A stretch of 64,000 nucleotides of DNA from Hetaerina americana. Its lineage: Eukaryota; Arthropoda; Insecta; Odonata; Calopterygidae. Below the pieces are notes generated by a model. That model did not search any database. It saw only the letters and a list, made by a program, of their open reading frames with translations, and had not been told where the DNA came from. The stretch spans positions 32,344,551 to 32,408,550 of the forward strand of contig JAKTNV010000003.1 of the NCBI GenBank assembly GCA_022747635.1, written 5' to 3'. Shown in pieces: positions 38,680-50,439 of the stretch (the stretch's first letter is position 1; each line of letters opens with the position of its first letter). Position numbers and translations under genes: made by a program.

Positions 38680-41450
38680 AAGAAGAAGAGAGCAAAAAAC
38701 GTCACGCTCTCTCCAGAGCTCTTAGTCCAAACGGGGACGTCATTTTTAAAAGCATAGACACGACCAGAGGATTAATAAACAAAAATATTTGGGAGATGAT
38801 GACGTCTTATCATTTTTTTGAGGTAACTCATGACGAATCCAGTTATGCTGCAAGACAGACAGGCCTCAATTTGAGATCATATATAATATGCACGATAATA
38901 GAACTAACAACTTGTTAACTTTTCACATTGCATTTTCAACTTCACCGAGCATGTTTTCGATAACTTATGTCATTATCAACTCGTGGAAACTATGGTCAGT
39001 GACCGCAATAATAGAGCGTGAAAAATGTACCAAGTTGTTTGCTCTACAACCATGTTCTTTCACCCTACCTCACAAGCGGAAAATTATTGCAATTATTACG
39101 AAAAATACGCCTGTTAGATGGGCAGAAAACGAAGCAACCGAAAATTAACTATTTCCACGGAAAACTGTTTTCAGACCAAGGAAAAATAATCACTAAATGT
39201 ATTTCCATCGCAGTTTCAGCATAAAGTTATTTCCATCAACCTTAGAATGACATTTCAGGTGGAAAATAAACACCGTAGCATTTTACAAAAGAATAAATGA
39301 CTTAACAACGACTAATTCAGGTAAACTTTCCTAAAAGATGCAACGGTGTAAAACTAATTGTAATAAAATAATGTTTTTTGGCGAAAAGTTGAATTATTTA
39401 TTTATTTTCATAATATGAGAATTTTACATTTGATGGGTAAAGATTTACTTGTTGCAATTAATTGTGTTTGAGGAAACTTATTTACACAGAAAAGTGCATC
39501 TGGATTCCGTCTTGCTTCCACACTGGTGAATGTACACCCACGACCTTCAGTTATTCAATATGTGCTCGCACTACCAATTCAGTCCAACCTATGGACCAAA
39601 CCTATTATGTAAGTGTTTCGCCGTGAATTCAATTTAGGAAGTTAAAGGTGAGCGTGCTTATGCACGAGTATAAGAAGAATGAAATATGTAAAATTGGCGA
39701 GTATATGAACAATGAAATACATAAAAATTATTTTATAAGTACGTATTTATGAATAAAAAGATGGTGCTTTAACATACCCAGCCAAAGGCCCATGTGGTGG
39801 CTATTGGCATATAGTTTAAAGTAGATAATGAACGTATAAACCTGAATAAACACATCAGAGTCATCGGTGTCGTTGATTATTCGGATGCAGTCTGACCGCA
39901 TGAGTGCCATACGAAAACGTATACTCGTATGTGTGGTATGTATACGGAGACAACAACATAACTTTCACAGTGTCTTTCAGTGTGTCGGACGATTTATGAA
40001 ACTATCCGCACATGCATGCAACGAAATTTCATTTTGGTGGTTAAAGCGCAGAAGAGGAGTTATACGACGAATATGTTTGCGAGACAAAAATCACCACCAC
40101 AAAGCTTCCTAGCAGGATGTGTGCAATACTTGCTGGTATGTATAGTTAAGGCTTACTTCCTGAATCTACATTTTCCGACTTTATCTGAAACTTTGGCCCC
40201 AAGGCTTTAATTCATTAGAAGTAATTATTACCTTCGTTTACTTATTAATATATCCTTCCTATGATTTGATCTTCATCAAAACAAAGAAACTTCATGAGGA
40301 CCTCGCATTACATTCGTAGGCGAGGTCATAACGACAAGTCACGGGAAAATATCTAGCAGGCCAGACAGAATATAAGGGATCTTTTTTCCTTTGCACAGCT
40401 CGTGGTCACGGCGGTAGAAAACAACACGCACGAAAATTCGAACTACCCGAAAATAAAAAGTTGTCCTAAGTTCAAATCATCAAATGCCTTAATGTTCGAT
40501 AACCTAACACCCCATACCATAAGCTCTTGTGAAGGAGTGTAAAGGATGATGAACATTTGGATCAACCTTAAACTTTGATTTGTGCATCACTCTTTGTAAA
40601 AATATTGGCTGGACGACTCGATGAAGAAATTGTTCCCAAGTTAATAAAAAATACACGTGCTGATAGACAGTGTCAGGTGGCACAGAAGTCCCAAGTAATC
40701 ACAAAAGATAAATAATAAATAATATGATAAAGCACTCCCAAAATCTTTATTAGGAACTACGGACCCCAGAGAGAATTGTCGAAAAACTCGATATTTCTGA
40801 CCGACTGTTCCACAATGCTTTACTTAAGTCACTGGGCGTTTCCAGAGTGATAAAAAGAGTGGACTACAATACGGTAAATCGATATACCGAATTTTATACG
40901 AACTTCCTTCATTCGCCTCATTACAAAGAAATGCATTGCGTTAACGTTATTAAGGTACAGTAAAGTTTACAACATACGACCGTGCAAATAATTTCAATTC
41001 ATAAATAATTATCCGTCAAAGACTGCAAAATAAGTAATAAACACTACAGTATACTCGGCATATTTCATATGTACAACACAAAAAGAGTACATTTAAGTTC
41101 ATTTCATACTTAAAACAAAAATTTGATAACACTTGGCTGGAAAATATGGCCGATATAAGAGTCGTACATATGTGAAAAGGGAAACTGTAGAATATTTATA
41201 CATTACAAAATAGTTCCAGTTACACAATAATCAGTTTCACAAGGAAAAATTGGGTCACCTTGTAGACTTTGCAGCAAACGAATCATCTCTAGGACATTAA
41301 GATAATCGCCGTACTTGTCAAATTAGAGACTTTAGGTAAAGTGTAATATTTGTCACAGCACCTGAGCATGGAAATTCGAAAATTTAAATATCATATCGAA
41401 TTCACACAAAACTTTTTCAGGCTAGTCAAAATCAAAGTCTGTCAAATGAT
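38680..41450. other. Intergenic DNA, nothing recognised
   Basis: AT-rich, CpG-containing, with no recognisable gene or repeat. Confidence 0.45.
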
Positions 41451-41454
41451 ACGC

Positions 41455-41629
41455 TGCATATATTAGGGATCCATGCGAGAAAACATCAATTAAAGATTTA
41501 TACAGGGCTCAAAGAAAATCCGCTAGGTTTATTAAAAATTACAACGAGATGCGAGTAGGCGTCACAGGCATGCAGGAGGTATTCGGCTTGGAGCATCCGG
41601 CTCTCGAAGAAATCAGGCGAGACTTTTAG
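41455..41629 (+). mobile_element. LINE fragment, post-RT region (CR1/Jockey-like)
   Basis: An open plus-strand stretch ending in TAG at 41,627 reads YIRDPCEKTSIKDLYRAQRK, then SARFIKNYNEMRVGVTGMQE, then VFGLEHPALEEIRRDF. This follows the pattern of the CR1/Jockey post-RT region (VWDP..., then ERVQRRAARFI, then SSVTxMLxELGLxxLxERR). Only about 175 bp remain, with no neighbouring RT motif. It is more diverged than the copy at 8.1-8.9 kb. Confidence 0.6.
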
Positions 41630-41931
41630 AAAGGTACAGAACAACTGAGTTTTCTTACGACACCGAGGGGATTATTATAACACCAAATTGAAGCCTAAAA
41701 TTTGATGAATTGGTCAAGTGCAATAATTGTTGGATGATGTATAAAGGCATTTGCACGACATGAGCTAACAAGTATTCAAGGCATGCATGTACTAATATTT
41801 CTGCCTGAATGACTGTTGTCTTAACATCCCCGGCACACGCCCTTGCGGCGGCAAGCGGGTTATTGCACAGATATCACAATTGCTTTGTACGAATTAGCCA
41901 TTTCTGCGGATATTTTTCTTTTTCTGAATTA

Positions 41932-42780
41932 CTAATTTTTCCAATTGGAAGCTGGACAAGAGTAAATAAAATTAACACAAGCAGTTGATGGATAAGCCAA
42001 AAATTTGAGAATCTTGTTTACTTGGAAACCCAACGTCAGCGCCACCGTTGCATTAATTCCATAAATGGATTGAATACGAAAATATAGATTAATCGCCATT
42101 AAAAGTGATGAAAGAAAAATGCCAGATATCACATTGCAATTGCATATGTCGTGTGATACCCTGGCGGAATTAATTATAGACGGAGGATGAATATGACATT
42201 TTTCTCCTCCGTCGGTGTAGAATATTTCAGCGAGAGAAGCCTTACCCACAACAAATGGAGCGTAAACGCCACAAAAGTTAAAAACTCTCCCTACGAGGAA
42301 AGGGAGCCTTAAGGAGAGAAACTTGAAAGGATTCCAACCGGTGCTCTTTCTCCAGTCTCCCTTACCATCCAGCTTGAGGGAGGATGTTAACTGCAAACGT
42401 TGGGTCGTTAAGTGTGATAGCGGGAAAGAGAGGGCGACTAGGGAACGTGAAAGGGGAGAGGCCAGCCGTATAGAATGAATTTTCCCATCGCGAAATCCTT
42501 CCCTCAGGAAGACCCTAACGATCGTGCAGTCGGAATAGGAGCCTTGAAGCGGATAGCAAACCTCGCGAAATTGGCCAGGGGTGGTAGCAGCGTCAGAACA
42601 AGGGAATGCGCGAGATTTGTGAGGTGAATGAGAAGTGAGTGATAGTGAGAGGGAAGGGGGTTGGACTGGACCCCAGGGAGTTGACACGGAACTCGGGTTG
42701 AGTTGGGTAATGAGACTGGGACGAGCTGCGCTCAAAGGCCACCAAGAGGAATCGCACACAGCGTCGAAGGAGAATCGAGG
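41932..42780. other. GC-rich island overlapping the longest ORF of the window
   Basis: The minus strand carries a 275-codon ATG-to-stop frame (41,932-42,759). Its first 130 residues lie in a G/A-rich island (42,330-42,750 on the plus strand) and are Ser/Pro/Leu-rich. The remaining 145 residues continue into ordinary DNA with more normal composition, including a hydrophobic run near residues 195-225. I recognise no family. Length alone makes it worth checking for transcription, but the composition suggests it is open by chance. Confidence 0.25.
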
Positions 42781-42789
42781 TTAATGACT

Positions 42790-44281
42790 CTTCACCAAAC
42801 GGGACAACATTTATTTTCTTACGTCAACGAGGATACCCTACCAAGCTGCGAACACGTATTCCAATTACAATTTAATTCCGATGACAGATAATAGGCGAAC
42901 TTGCCCTGAGGATTATGAATTTTCTTGTTGGATTGTGCATACTACGGCGTCGTGAATAACGTTTTGCTAATTATAACATTCAAAGAACCCGCCAAATTAG
43001 TATAGAAATTGGAAAAAAATACTGTGGATAAATCGAAAAAGGGGTCTGAACTGGAATAAAAGACAGTTGGGAGAGATTCAATGAATCATTTTTCTCCTAA
43101 TAAGACTTTCGAAAAATATTGCTTTCCTGACATCATTACGAGCAACCTGATTCTTAAGACAGAAAATACGTGTAGCCTCTTCATTATTAAATTATTACGT
43201 TCAAAAGCAGAATCTAAGTTTCCTAAATCAAATCGGTAGTTTTGATTGGCTAAAATTTGAATTTCAAGTCGCTAAACACTCACGGTAAATCATTTTCAGC
43301 GAAAATCACTAAATGCATGTTAATGCTATAGTAACGAATTCACGAGTGTTTCTTTATTCTCGTATGATCACTGGAAGTATACAGGAAATGTAGAAAGCGA
43401 TATAGCAATTATTTCTAAAAACAAAAAGTATAATTATTTTAAAATTCTTGGCCTATAAAACTATCTGATGCATAACTGTCTAACAGCAATTTCAGAACAA
43501 TTTGGATGTATTTTCTATTGTCTCTGTATTAGTCGGACAGGTCAAGTTATTTTTTTAAATTAATTTTCCTCGTGTTTTTGAAGTTTAACATTTCATTTTT
43601 CCTAGATGCGACGAAACATAATCTAACATAAAGTACAATAATTTTTCAGTAAATTCAAAAATGTATTACATTTTTTGTGTCTAAATGGCATTATAATTTT
43701 AAAATTCTAATCATAACAGATTTAAAGAATCAACAGTTATATTTTCTACGCGAGTTTAAAGATAACACGAATTAATTATTACGTATCTTCATTTAATTTT
43801 CAAATAAATCATTATTTTTCTACTAATCCTATCTTCTTCGCACATTTGCCAACAAACAACATGAAAAGTTTATTTTAAAGTCAAGGAATAGAAATGCTCC
43901 TACTACTAATTAAAGGCCTGTGATCCATCTGGAAAGTTAATATTCAAGCCAATATCAGCCTGAGTAATTTCAAAATTGCACTATATTATGGATTTAGGGT
44001 ATTATATATTTCAAATAGACTACTCTGCACAAGACCTTACTAGACCACACTTATAATGAAAACCCCTGTCTACTTATAATTTCAAAAATATCGGTAAAAT
44101 GTTCATATTTTTGTAAAATACTTTACAGCTATGATCAGTATACTTCATACATGTATAATTCATCTGGAGAAATAACTCCCTATTACAAAAACTAACAAAA
44201 TTACAATCTTGAATCTGACTCTTTTGAATTTGATCCTAATGCATTAAATGCAAGCTTTCAATAAAGAAAAAATAATAAGGA

Positions 44282-44285
<4 letters not shown>
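42790..44285. other. AT-rich DNA, nothing recognised; CpG content falls toward the right
   Basis: No gene or repeat recognised. CpG is still fairly common to about 43,850 and becomes rare after about 44,500. Confidence 0.4.

Positions 44286-44290
<5 letters not shown>

Positions 44291-44330
<40 letters not shown>
44291..44330. repeat. (TA)20 microsatellite
   Basis: Twenty consecutive TA units directly after an A-rich tract and directly before the hammerhead-like motif at 44,334. Confidence 0.97.
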
Positions 44331-44333
<3 letters not shown>

Positions 44334-44364
44334 CTGATGACAACACTCGTGCCGTCGAAGCGTC
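44334..44364 (+). ncRNA. Hammerhead-ribozyme-like core, probably a Penelope-like element remnant
   Basis: Reads CTGATGA, then a 16-base segment that can partly pair (GAC/GTC and CAC/GTG around a TC loop), then GAAGCGTC. Penelope-like elements (PLEs) often carry CTGATGA - stem II - GAAAC minimal hammerhead motifs in their terminal repeats. Here the second core box is GAAG and stem II does not close properly, so this is at best a decayed copy. No PLE coding sequence is visible next to it. Confidence 0.35.
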
Positions 44365-44369
44365 AAAAC

Positions 44370-45875
44370 TACATATGTGAGTGTCCTTGCTTTGCGGTTT
44401 TACACCGATATTTTACACAGATAATAGCATAGGATAAATACAATCTAACTTTCAAGGTAGGCCCAAGAAAATATAGGGTCACGGGGCCTGACTTGTCTTT
44501 GAACCAACAGTGTACACAGCTGTTACACTGTGAAGGTCAATGAGTACCTTAGATAGCAAGGCAATGTATCCCCCCAGGAAAGCATTGTATTATTCTGCTT
44601 AACATGTCAATTTATAACCCAAGAATAAATCATTGAAGAATTTTTGGATATAATGGTTTAGAATTTGAGATAACAGAGATTGAGACTTTTCTAAAACAGT
44701 TTAAATATAAAAGTGTGCATGGTAAGTCAACCTAAAGCATCTGTTTAAAAGACAACAAACCTATGATTTAAAGAGATTTTGTAATGTTGCTGGAAATGAA
44801 TAATAGGATCTTGCTGGCCTAATTACAATGGAAACATGAGACTATGTTATTATTGATTTTGATGAAACTCAATCAAAATTCTAACAAAATGAATCAGCCC
44901 AAAAAAAATTTATTACCTAATGCAGAAAAATTGGTTACATGCATGCAAGCTTTCAAAAATGCTGAATTCTTTTAACATATGATAAATATTAAACTTGTTA
45001 GTGATTGCATATCTAATATCCAGCACAAAAGTTAGACAAATGACACAAACTCATCCAATACTATAGGTGATTATAAATAGCTAGAAAATTCTAGTTCAAA
45101 CACTCATGCATACGTGATAACCTAAACTATACCCATGAATGACAAAACATTAAGTGCATAGGTATGTACCCCAAAATATGCACATAAAAGTAATGGTTTG
45201 CAGACCAGTTTGGAGAAAAACACTATATTATCTTTCCAAAATAAAGCCTTCTGTTACATGTTTTTCCGAGGCAAATGAAGCAAAATGAAACTATGTGTGT
45301 AATTTCTGATAAATACTTAACAGATAAAAGGATATTAAAATTGCACCAATGTTCATTTGCTCATGCCTCACATATAGAAGGTTTCAAGCAATTTCATACC
45401 TAGTATTATTACACCCTTTTTCTATAAACTATCACAATTATTATTTGTCCACTAAGAAATAAACAAAGTATCACACTCTTAACAAAGGTCTTCTGTTAAA
45501 TATTGACTAACAAATACAAGGGAAGCAAACTTTTAAACAAAAAAATATTATAGCATTTAGTTGGAAAAGATTAACTTTGCTCATGTGAATCAAAACAATA
45601 GAAACTAAATGAGACACCATGGAGCCAACCTCTGAATGTTATCAAAAATAGTTTTTGAGAATTGTGTGGGGAAACACTATGAAGGTAAGAACTGACAAAT
45701 CATGAAAATTATATTATAAATGTTTTTCCATTATCATTAAATAATAATTAATATTAATGGCTCCACTTAAATCATTCATTATCCAGGAGTTTAATAGTCA
45801 GTTGTCACAGCAAGCCCTCAAGTGACCATGGAGAAAATTCAAACTCGCGCTTGAGACTACATATTTCAAGAAATT
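44370..45875. other. AT-rich, CpG-poor DNA, nothing recognised
   Basis: No ORF with a recognisable domain; possibly intronic. Confidence 0.4.
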
Positions 45876-45879
45876 TAGG

Positions 45880-47040
45880 CTCAGTATTTTTTTGACAGAA
45901 TTAAGAAGCCATGGATTATGGGACAGACCCTTATAGAGGATTGATGAAAGAAGATAATAAAAAATACAAAAATGGAATGGGGAGAAGATTGCGAAGAAAT
46001 CTGAACAATAAAATAAGATGAGACACCAATACAGCCAAGGAAATATAGTGGAAAAATCAGAGCGATTATGTGGAGAAGTTTCAGATACAAGAAAAAGTGG
46101 AATATGGGAGTAGACTGATGGATAGACAACTTATTCAAAAGTTTTACAAAAATTGGACTGCCCAGGTAGGTTGCAGTGAGAGAATCAAGATGGACAGATA
46201 TTGTCAGGGAAGTGAGAAATGATTGCCCATTATCACCGGTAATTTTTGACTTACGAGATATGCTGAAGAAATGTTAAGGGAAGCATGGGAAGGGTTAGAA
46301 GAGGGAATAAAAGTGGGTGGTTAGATGATTAAGTCAATTAGGTTTGCATATGATTAAGCAATTGTGTATCAGACATCCAAGGGCTAATAGTTGCAGTAAT
46401 AGTTGAATGCTTTATGGGAACAATGCAAGAGGTATGAGATGTGAATTTATTACAAAAACAAAAGTAATGAGTTTCATGAGGAGTAAGAAAGCAAAATTAA
46501 ACATAACAGAGGGAGTAAATAAACTAGAATAGGTTAAACAGTTCATGTATTTGCATAGTAATTTAAAGGAAAAGGCATAAAACATTAGGAGATGAATTGT
46601 GCAACTGAAAAAGACAATTAAAAGAAAAAGACAACTGATGACAGGCACACTGAGTAAAAATGTTTAGACAAGATTACTAAAGACTTTTTGTACGTGAAGC
46701 CAGGTCTTTAAGGCAAGAGGATGAGAGCAGATTGGAGGTTTTTGAAATGTGGGTGTTGTTGGGAATGAAGAAAATAAGTTGAAAAGAGTGGCAAACAAAT
46801 GCTGAGGTTTTAAATAGGGTGGATGAAAAGAGGACATTGCTGAGGGATATGCACAAAAGGCAGAGAAAATGGACAGAGAAAATAATGAAAGGTATTGGGA
46901 TTTTGAAAGCCATGAAAGAAGGGAGAATATTGGGTAAGTGAAGTAGAGGATGGAAGATGGTAGGATTTCTAGACACCATGAAGGCATAAGTTATAATTGA
47001 ATGAATAAAAAAACAATGAAGGGCAAATAAAAGGAAGTTC
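45880..47040 (+). mobile_element. RTE-clade LINE, heavily degraded
   Basis: The plus strand carries broken frames that follow an RTE polyprotein: an RT palm remnant RFAYD*AIVYQTSKG at 46,338-46,382 (FADD-type motif decayed); a post-palm block TKVMSFMRSKKAKLNI at about 46,457-46,503; then a C-terminal block DESRLEVFEMW, RVDEKRTLLRDMHKRQRKWT and GWKMVGFLDT up to about 46,985, followed by an A-rich 3' end. It has stops and frameshifts throughout. The region before 46,140 aligns only weakly with the endonuclease-RT linker. It lies tail-to-tail with the RTE at 47.45-50.44 kb. ORFs on the opposite strand are shadows. Confidence 0.75.
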
Positions 47041-47573
47041 TCACAACGCTAAAATAAATAGTCTTCAGAGATCATTCAAAAACCTACTTTTTTGAAGATT
47101 TTGAAAATAGTATAAAGACTATATTTTTATAGATAAATACATCTTATGTCACTTTAGCACAACCTGTAAACACAACTCTCCACTACCTTCTCTAACCAGT
47201 AAAAATAAATACCCCTACTTCACCAACAGAATTATCATAACTATTGATTGCTACTATACAAACAAATACCGATCAACACTAGAATAAATTTCTTAACTGT
47301 ATTAATTGACTATTAAAATTGACAATTGAAACTTTGCAGATTTATCTAGACTTTTCAACCCAATAGTTATCATTCAGCATTATTATTAATGGTATTCTAC
47401 TGCTTCAAGCAAGTTTTGGATGGACACCACCTATAAATGGTATACTGATACATTTCTTCAAATCTTACAAAACACCACCTGACCTTCAACACTACAATAA
47501 ACCAACCTTCAATTTTGCACACATTCTTCTTCCCTTTATTCCATCCAACATGCCTATCTTTTTCTTACCCCTC

Positions 47574-48979
47574 TTAAGTTTTTACAAGTCTTTTGTTAAC
47601 ATCCTTACTTAACGTCACTGTCATCAACTCCTTCCTCCTTGTGAAAGCCTCTTTGCCTAGAGCAATTCTTCTCCTCACGTCCCTACTACTTTGACCGTGT
47701 TGGTCCAAAATACTTCCTACGTGCGAAAACTGTTCTACCTGCTCTAGTTTTTGCCCTCCTATTTTAATGTTTAGCTTAACCTTTTTCTTTCTAGAAAATT
47801 GCATAACCTTTGTTATATTAATATTGATTCTCATCCCATACCTGTCACATTGAATTTCCAATTCACTCAGCAATGCTTGCAACTCCTTGGCTGACTGACA
47901 AACTAAAGCTTGGTCATCAGCAAACCTAACTGTGTTCACGAATTCCCTGCCGACTTTCATTCCTACCTCCAGTTTTTCCCATGCCTCTTTAATCATTTCC
48001 TCCATATATTCGTTGAACAGTACCAGTAATAAAGATGGGCAACCCTACCTTACACCTCTTCCAAACACTGCCCATCCGGAATCTCCGTTCTCCACTCGCA
48101 CCCGAGCAGTCTGAGACATGTACAGGTTGCAGATTAGCCTCCTGTCCCTCCAATATATTCCTATTTTCTTCAATGTACTCATTTTTTTTCCCAATTCAAT
48201 CTATCAAACACTTTTTCAAAACCTACAAAACACACAAATACATCCTGATTGTATTCTACATTCTTCTCGATTAGAGATCTCATTACTGCAATGGCATCAT
48301 GCATACCTCTCCCCTTCCTAAACCCAAACTGATCATCCGCTAAGTAATCATTTGCCCTACTCTCTATCCTTTTGTTGATGATCTTTAGCTGCATGGGATA
48401 TCAAACTTATTGTTCTGTAGTCCTCACATGATGTAGCCTTTATCTTTTTGGAATAGGAACTAACACTGATCTCACAAAGTCTTACGGCCAGATTCCTTCC
48501 TCAAAGACACTACGAATCAGTTCATACAGCCTCTTCCTACCACATTTTCCTAAACCTTTAAGTAGTTCTGTAGGAATGTCATCCACTCCCACGGCCTTCT
48601 TTAGTTTCATCTCCCTTAATGCCCTTTCTATCTCATCATCGAGTATGCCTGGACCTAAGCTATCTTCCTCAACATCATGTTCCTCTTCCATGTCTAACAT
48701 TGTTGGTCTAAGCTCTTTACTATACAGTTCTTCTATATACTCCTTCCATCTCTCTTGGATCTTTCCTGCGTCAACTATTATCTTACCTGCCTTATCTCTA
48801 ACTGTTAGCAGAGGTCTTCCCTTCTTACCTCCCGATAAAGATTTAACCTTTCTGTAGAGCACACCAATTTCACCCTTCCTCTGCAAGCTTTCCATATCCT
48901 TGCACTGCGCCTTACACCATGCTTCTTTTGCTTGATTTGTTGCCTGCCTCAATTTATTATTTAACTCTTTGTACTTCAT
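47574..48979 (-). pseudogene. RTE reverse transcriptase domain (near-intact pseudogene)
   Basis: Copies element RNA into DNA at the target site in functional relatives. Visible blocks: GVDDIPTELLKGLGKCGRKR (about 48,600-48,540); DYRT-type block, degenerate, near 48,430; DDQFGFRKGRGMHDAIAVMR (about 48,335-48,277); VGFEKVFDRLNW (about 48,222-48,188); and the catalytic FADDQALVCQSAKELQALL with its two Asp at about 47,918-47,913. The defects are a frameshift at a run of eight A/T bases near 48,180, a TAG replacing the Gln of the RQG motif near 48,045, and a C-terminal deletion. It lies directly downstream of the endonuclease part in one former polyprotein. Confidence 0.88.
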
Positions 48980-49433
48980 TTTGCCTATATGTTTACATTC
49001 TTCAATTTTCTCCTCTCATCCATCTTTGTAATCATCTCATCCGTGATCCATGGTTTCCTAGTCCTTTTCGTGTTAACGGTTCCAATTGTGTCTTTTGCGG
49101 CTTTCGATGACCCTTTCTCGATACATTCCCATTTTTCTTCGATAGTATTCAGCTCTTTACCGTCCTCCAAGATTTTCTCTACAGCCTGCTGGTACTCGTT
49201 CCTTTTCAATCCATTTAATGCTTCTACATTCCATTCCCCAAACCCGCAGCCACTGCCTTATCCTTTAAAACGAACAATACACTTCATAAAAACTAAATTG
49301 TGGTCAGAATCCACATCCTCTCCCGGAAAGCTGTCCAAAATCGCCACACTGTTCCTAAACCTGTGATTAACCATAATATACTGTAACTGATACCTCTCTG
49401 AGTCACCTGGGATTTTTAATGTACACCTATGTA

Positions 49434-50186
49434 CGAGGGTCATCCGGAAAGTAGTACCCGTTCGTGAAATAAAGACACAAAAGTAAATATTAACAAACAT
49501 AAAAAATTTTATTTGAAAGAGGATACTTTAAACTACTTCTCAACATAATCTCCAAGCAAATTAAGGCATTTGTCATAACGTGTGACAAGTTTCTGTATTC
49601 CTGCTGCATAGTCCTTTGCCGCCAGCTCATTGAGATACGCGAGGGACCCATCTTGCACAAATTTTTGCATAATGCAGATGGTGTTTAACAATTTCATGAA
49701 CAATTGTTCGAGAAACATTGGGAAAATGCTCACAGATGTCATCAATTGTGACGCGCCGATCGTTCCTCACGAATTCGTCAACTGAGCTCACCAGTTGGTC
49801 TGTAATGACAGACGGTCTCCCCGAACGCTCATCGTCGTGTGTGTTCCCCCTCCCCATGTTGAAGTTGCGACACCACCGCCGAACAGACGACTCGTCCATT
49901 ACATTGTCTCCATACACCTCCTTTAATTGGCGATGAATATCACATGGGCGAACGTTTCTTGCATTGAGGAATTTAATCACTGCCCTCACTTCACAACTGG
50001 CGGCGTTCTCAATTTTTTTAAACATTGTAAACAATCACAGAAACAACACAGGCAATGCTAGCGTCACGCAACTTGGCTCAGAGAAGGCAGACAAGCCACT
50101 GAAGCTATCTGACCTCGTCCAGCGGCTACTCGCGTCGTCAGCACTTCATGCGGCACGAACGGGTACTACTTTCCGGATGACCCTGG
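49434..50186 (-). mobile_element. Internally deleted mariner nested in the RTE
   Basis: A 753-bp element with TA immediately outside each end (49,432-49,433 and 50,187-50,188). Its 33-bp terminal inverted repeats (49,434-49,466 and 50,154-50,186; inner part GGGTCATCCGGAAAGTAGTA) differ at one position only. A full mariner is about 1.3 kb, so roughly 0.55 kb, including the catalytic domain, is missing. The transposase runs on the minus strand and keeps its N-terminal DNA-binding part and the C-terminal end (LVTRYDKCLNLLGDYVEK at about 49,590-49,536). Near-identical TIRs and few defects mark it as recent relative to the mariner at 18.6 kb, and it must be younger than the RTE it splits. Confidence 0.95.
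49627..50034 (-). CDS. Mariner transposase N-terminal (DNA-binding) fragment
   Basis: An intact ATG-started frame of 135 codons. It contains two helix-turn-helix regions: the first around VRAVIKFLNARNVRPCDIHR, the second around VTIDDICEHFPNVSRTIVHE, with GRPSVITDQLVSSVDEFVR linking them. These normally bind the terminal inverted repeats. The frame stops shortly after KICARWVPR, where the deletion joins it out of frame to the C-terminal end, so no catalytic aspartate is present. If expressed, it could bind TIRs without cutting. It is similar in style to the mariner part of SETMAR (from memory). No promoter evidence. Confidence 0.85.
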   Translation of the reverse strand: MFTMFKKIENAASCEVRAVIKFLNARNVRPCDIHRQLKEVYGDNVMDESSVRRWCRNFNMGRGNTHDDERSGRPSVITDQLVSSVDEFVRNDRRVTIDDICEHFPNVSRTIVHEIVKHHLHYAKICARWVPRVSQ

Positions 50187-50439
50187 TATATTGCAGTGTC
50201 TAAACCAAGTGTTGGTAATGACTAACCCCTCTCTCCTGCAGAACTCAACTACCTTCTCCCCTCGGTCATTCCTCGTGCCCAAACTGTTGTTCCCCACCTA
50301 ATCACCATCTCTTCCTTTGCCTACCGTCAGATTCCAATCCCCCATCACTATCAAATGTTTCCCTACAGGAACACATGCGATTTTGTCCTCCAACTGATTG
50401 TATATCCTATCGACCTCTTCCTATGTACGGTTGCTCATG

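Larger units (their letters stand above)
48985..50420 (-). pseudogene. RTE endonuclease domain (interrupted)
   Basis: AP-endonuclease-like domain that nicks target DNA to prime reverse transcription. From the 5' side: EEVDRIYNQLEDKIACVPVG, MGDWN (catalytic Asp/Asn block, about 50,345), one TAG soon after, RNDRGEKVVEFCRREGLVIT and NTWF up to 50,189. A mariner insertion follows. Beyond it (49,431 downward) are HRCTLKIPGDSERYQLQYIM and the final SDHNLV catalytic Asp-His (about 49,295). The linker at 49,209-48,985 contains RKPWITDEMITKMDERRK. The two halves match end to end across the insertion apart from the duplicated TA. Confidence 0.88.

Noticed and set aside
45881..46138. Hydrophobic minus-strand ORFs at 45,881-46,138, 46,412-46,648 and 46,664-46,987
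   Set aside because: Shadows of the plus-strand RTE relic: A/G-rich RTE coding DNA reads as Phe/Leu/Ser-rich in reverse.
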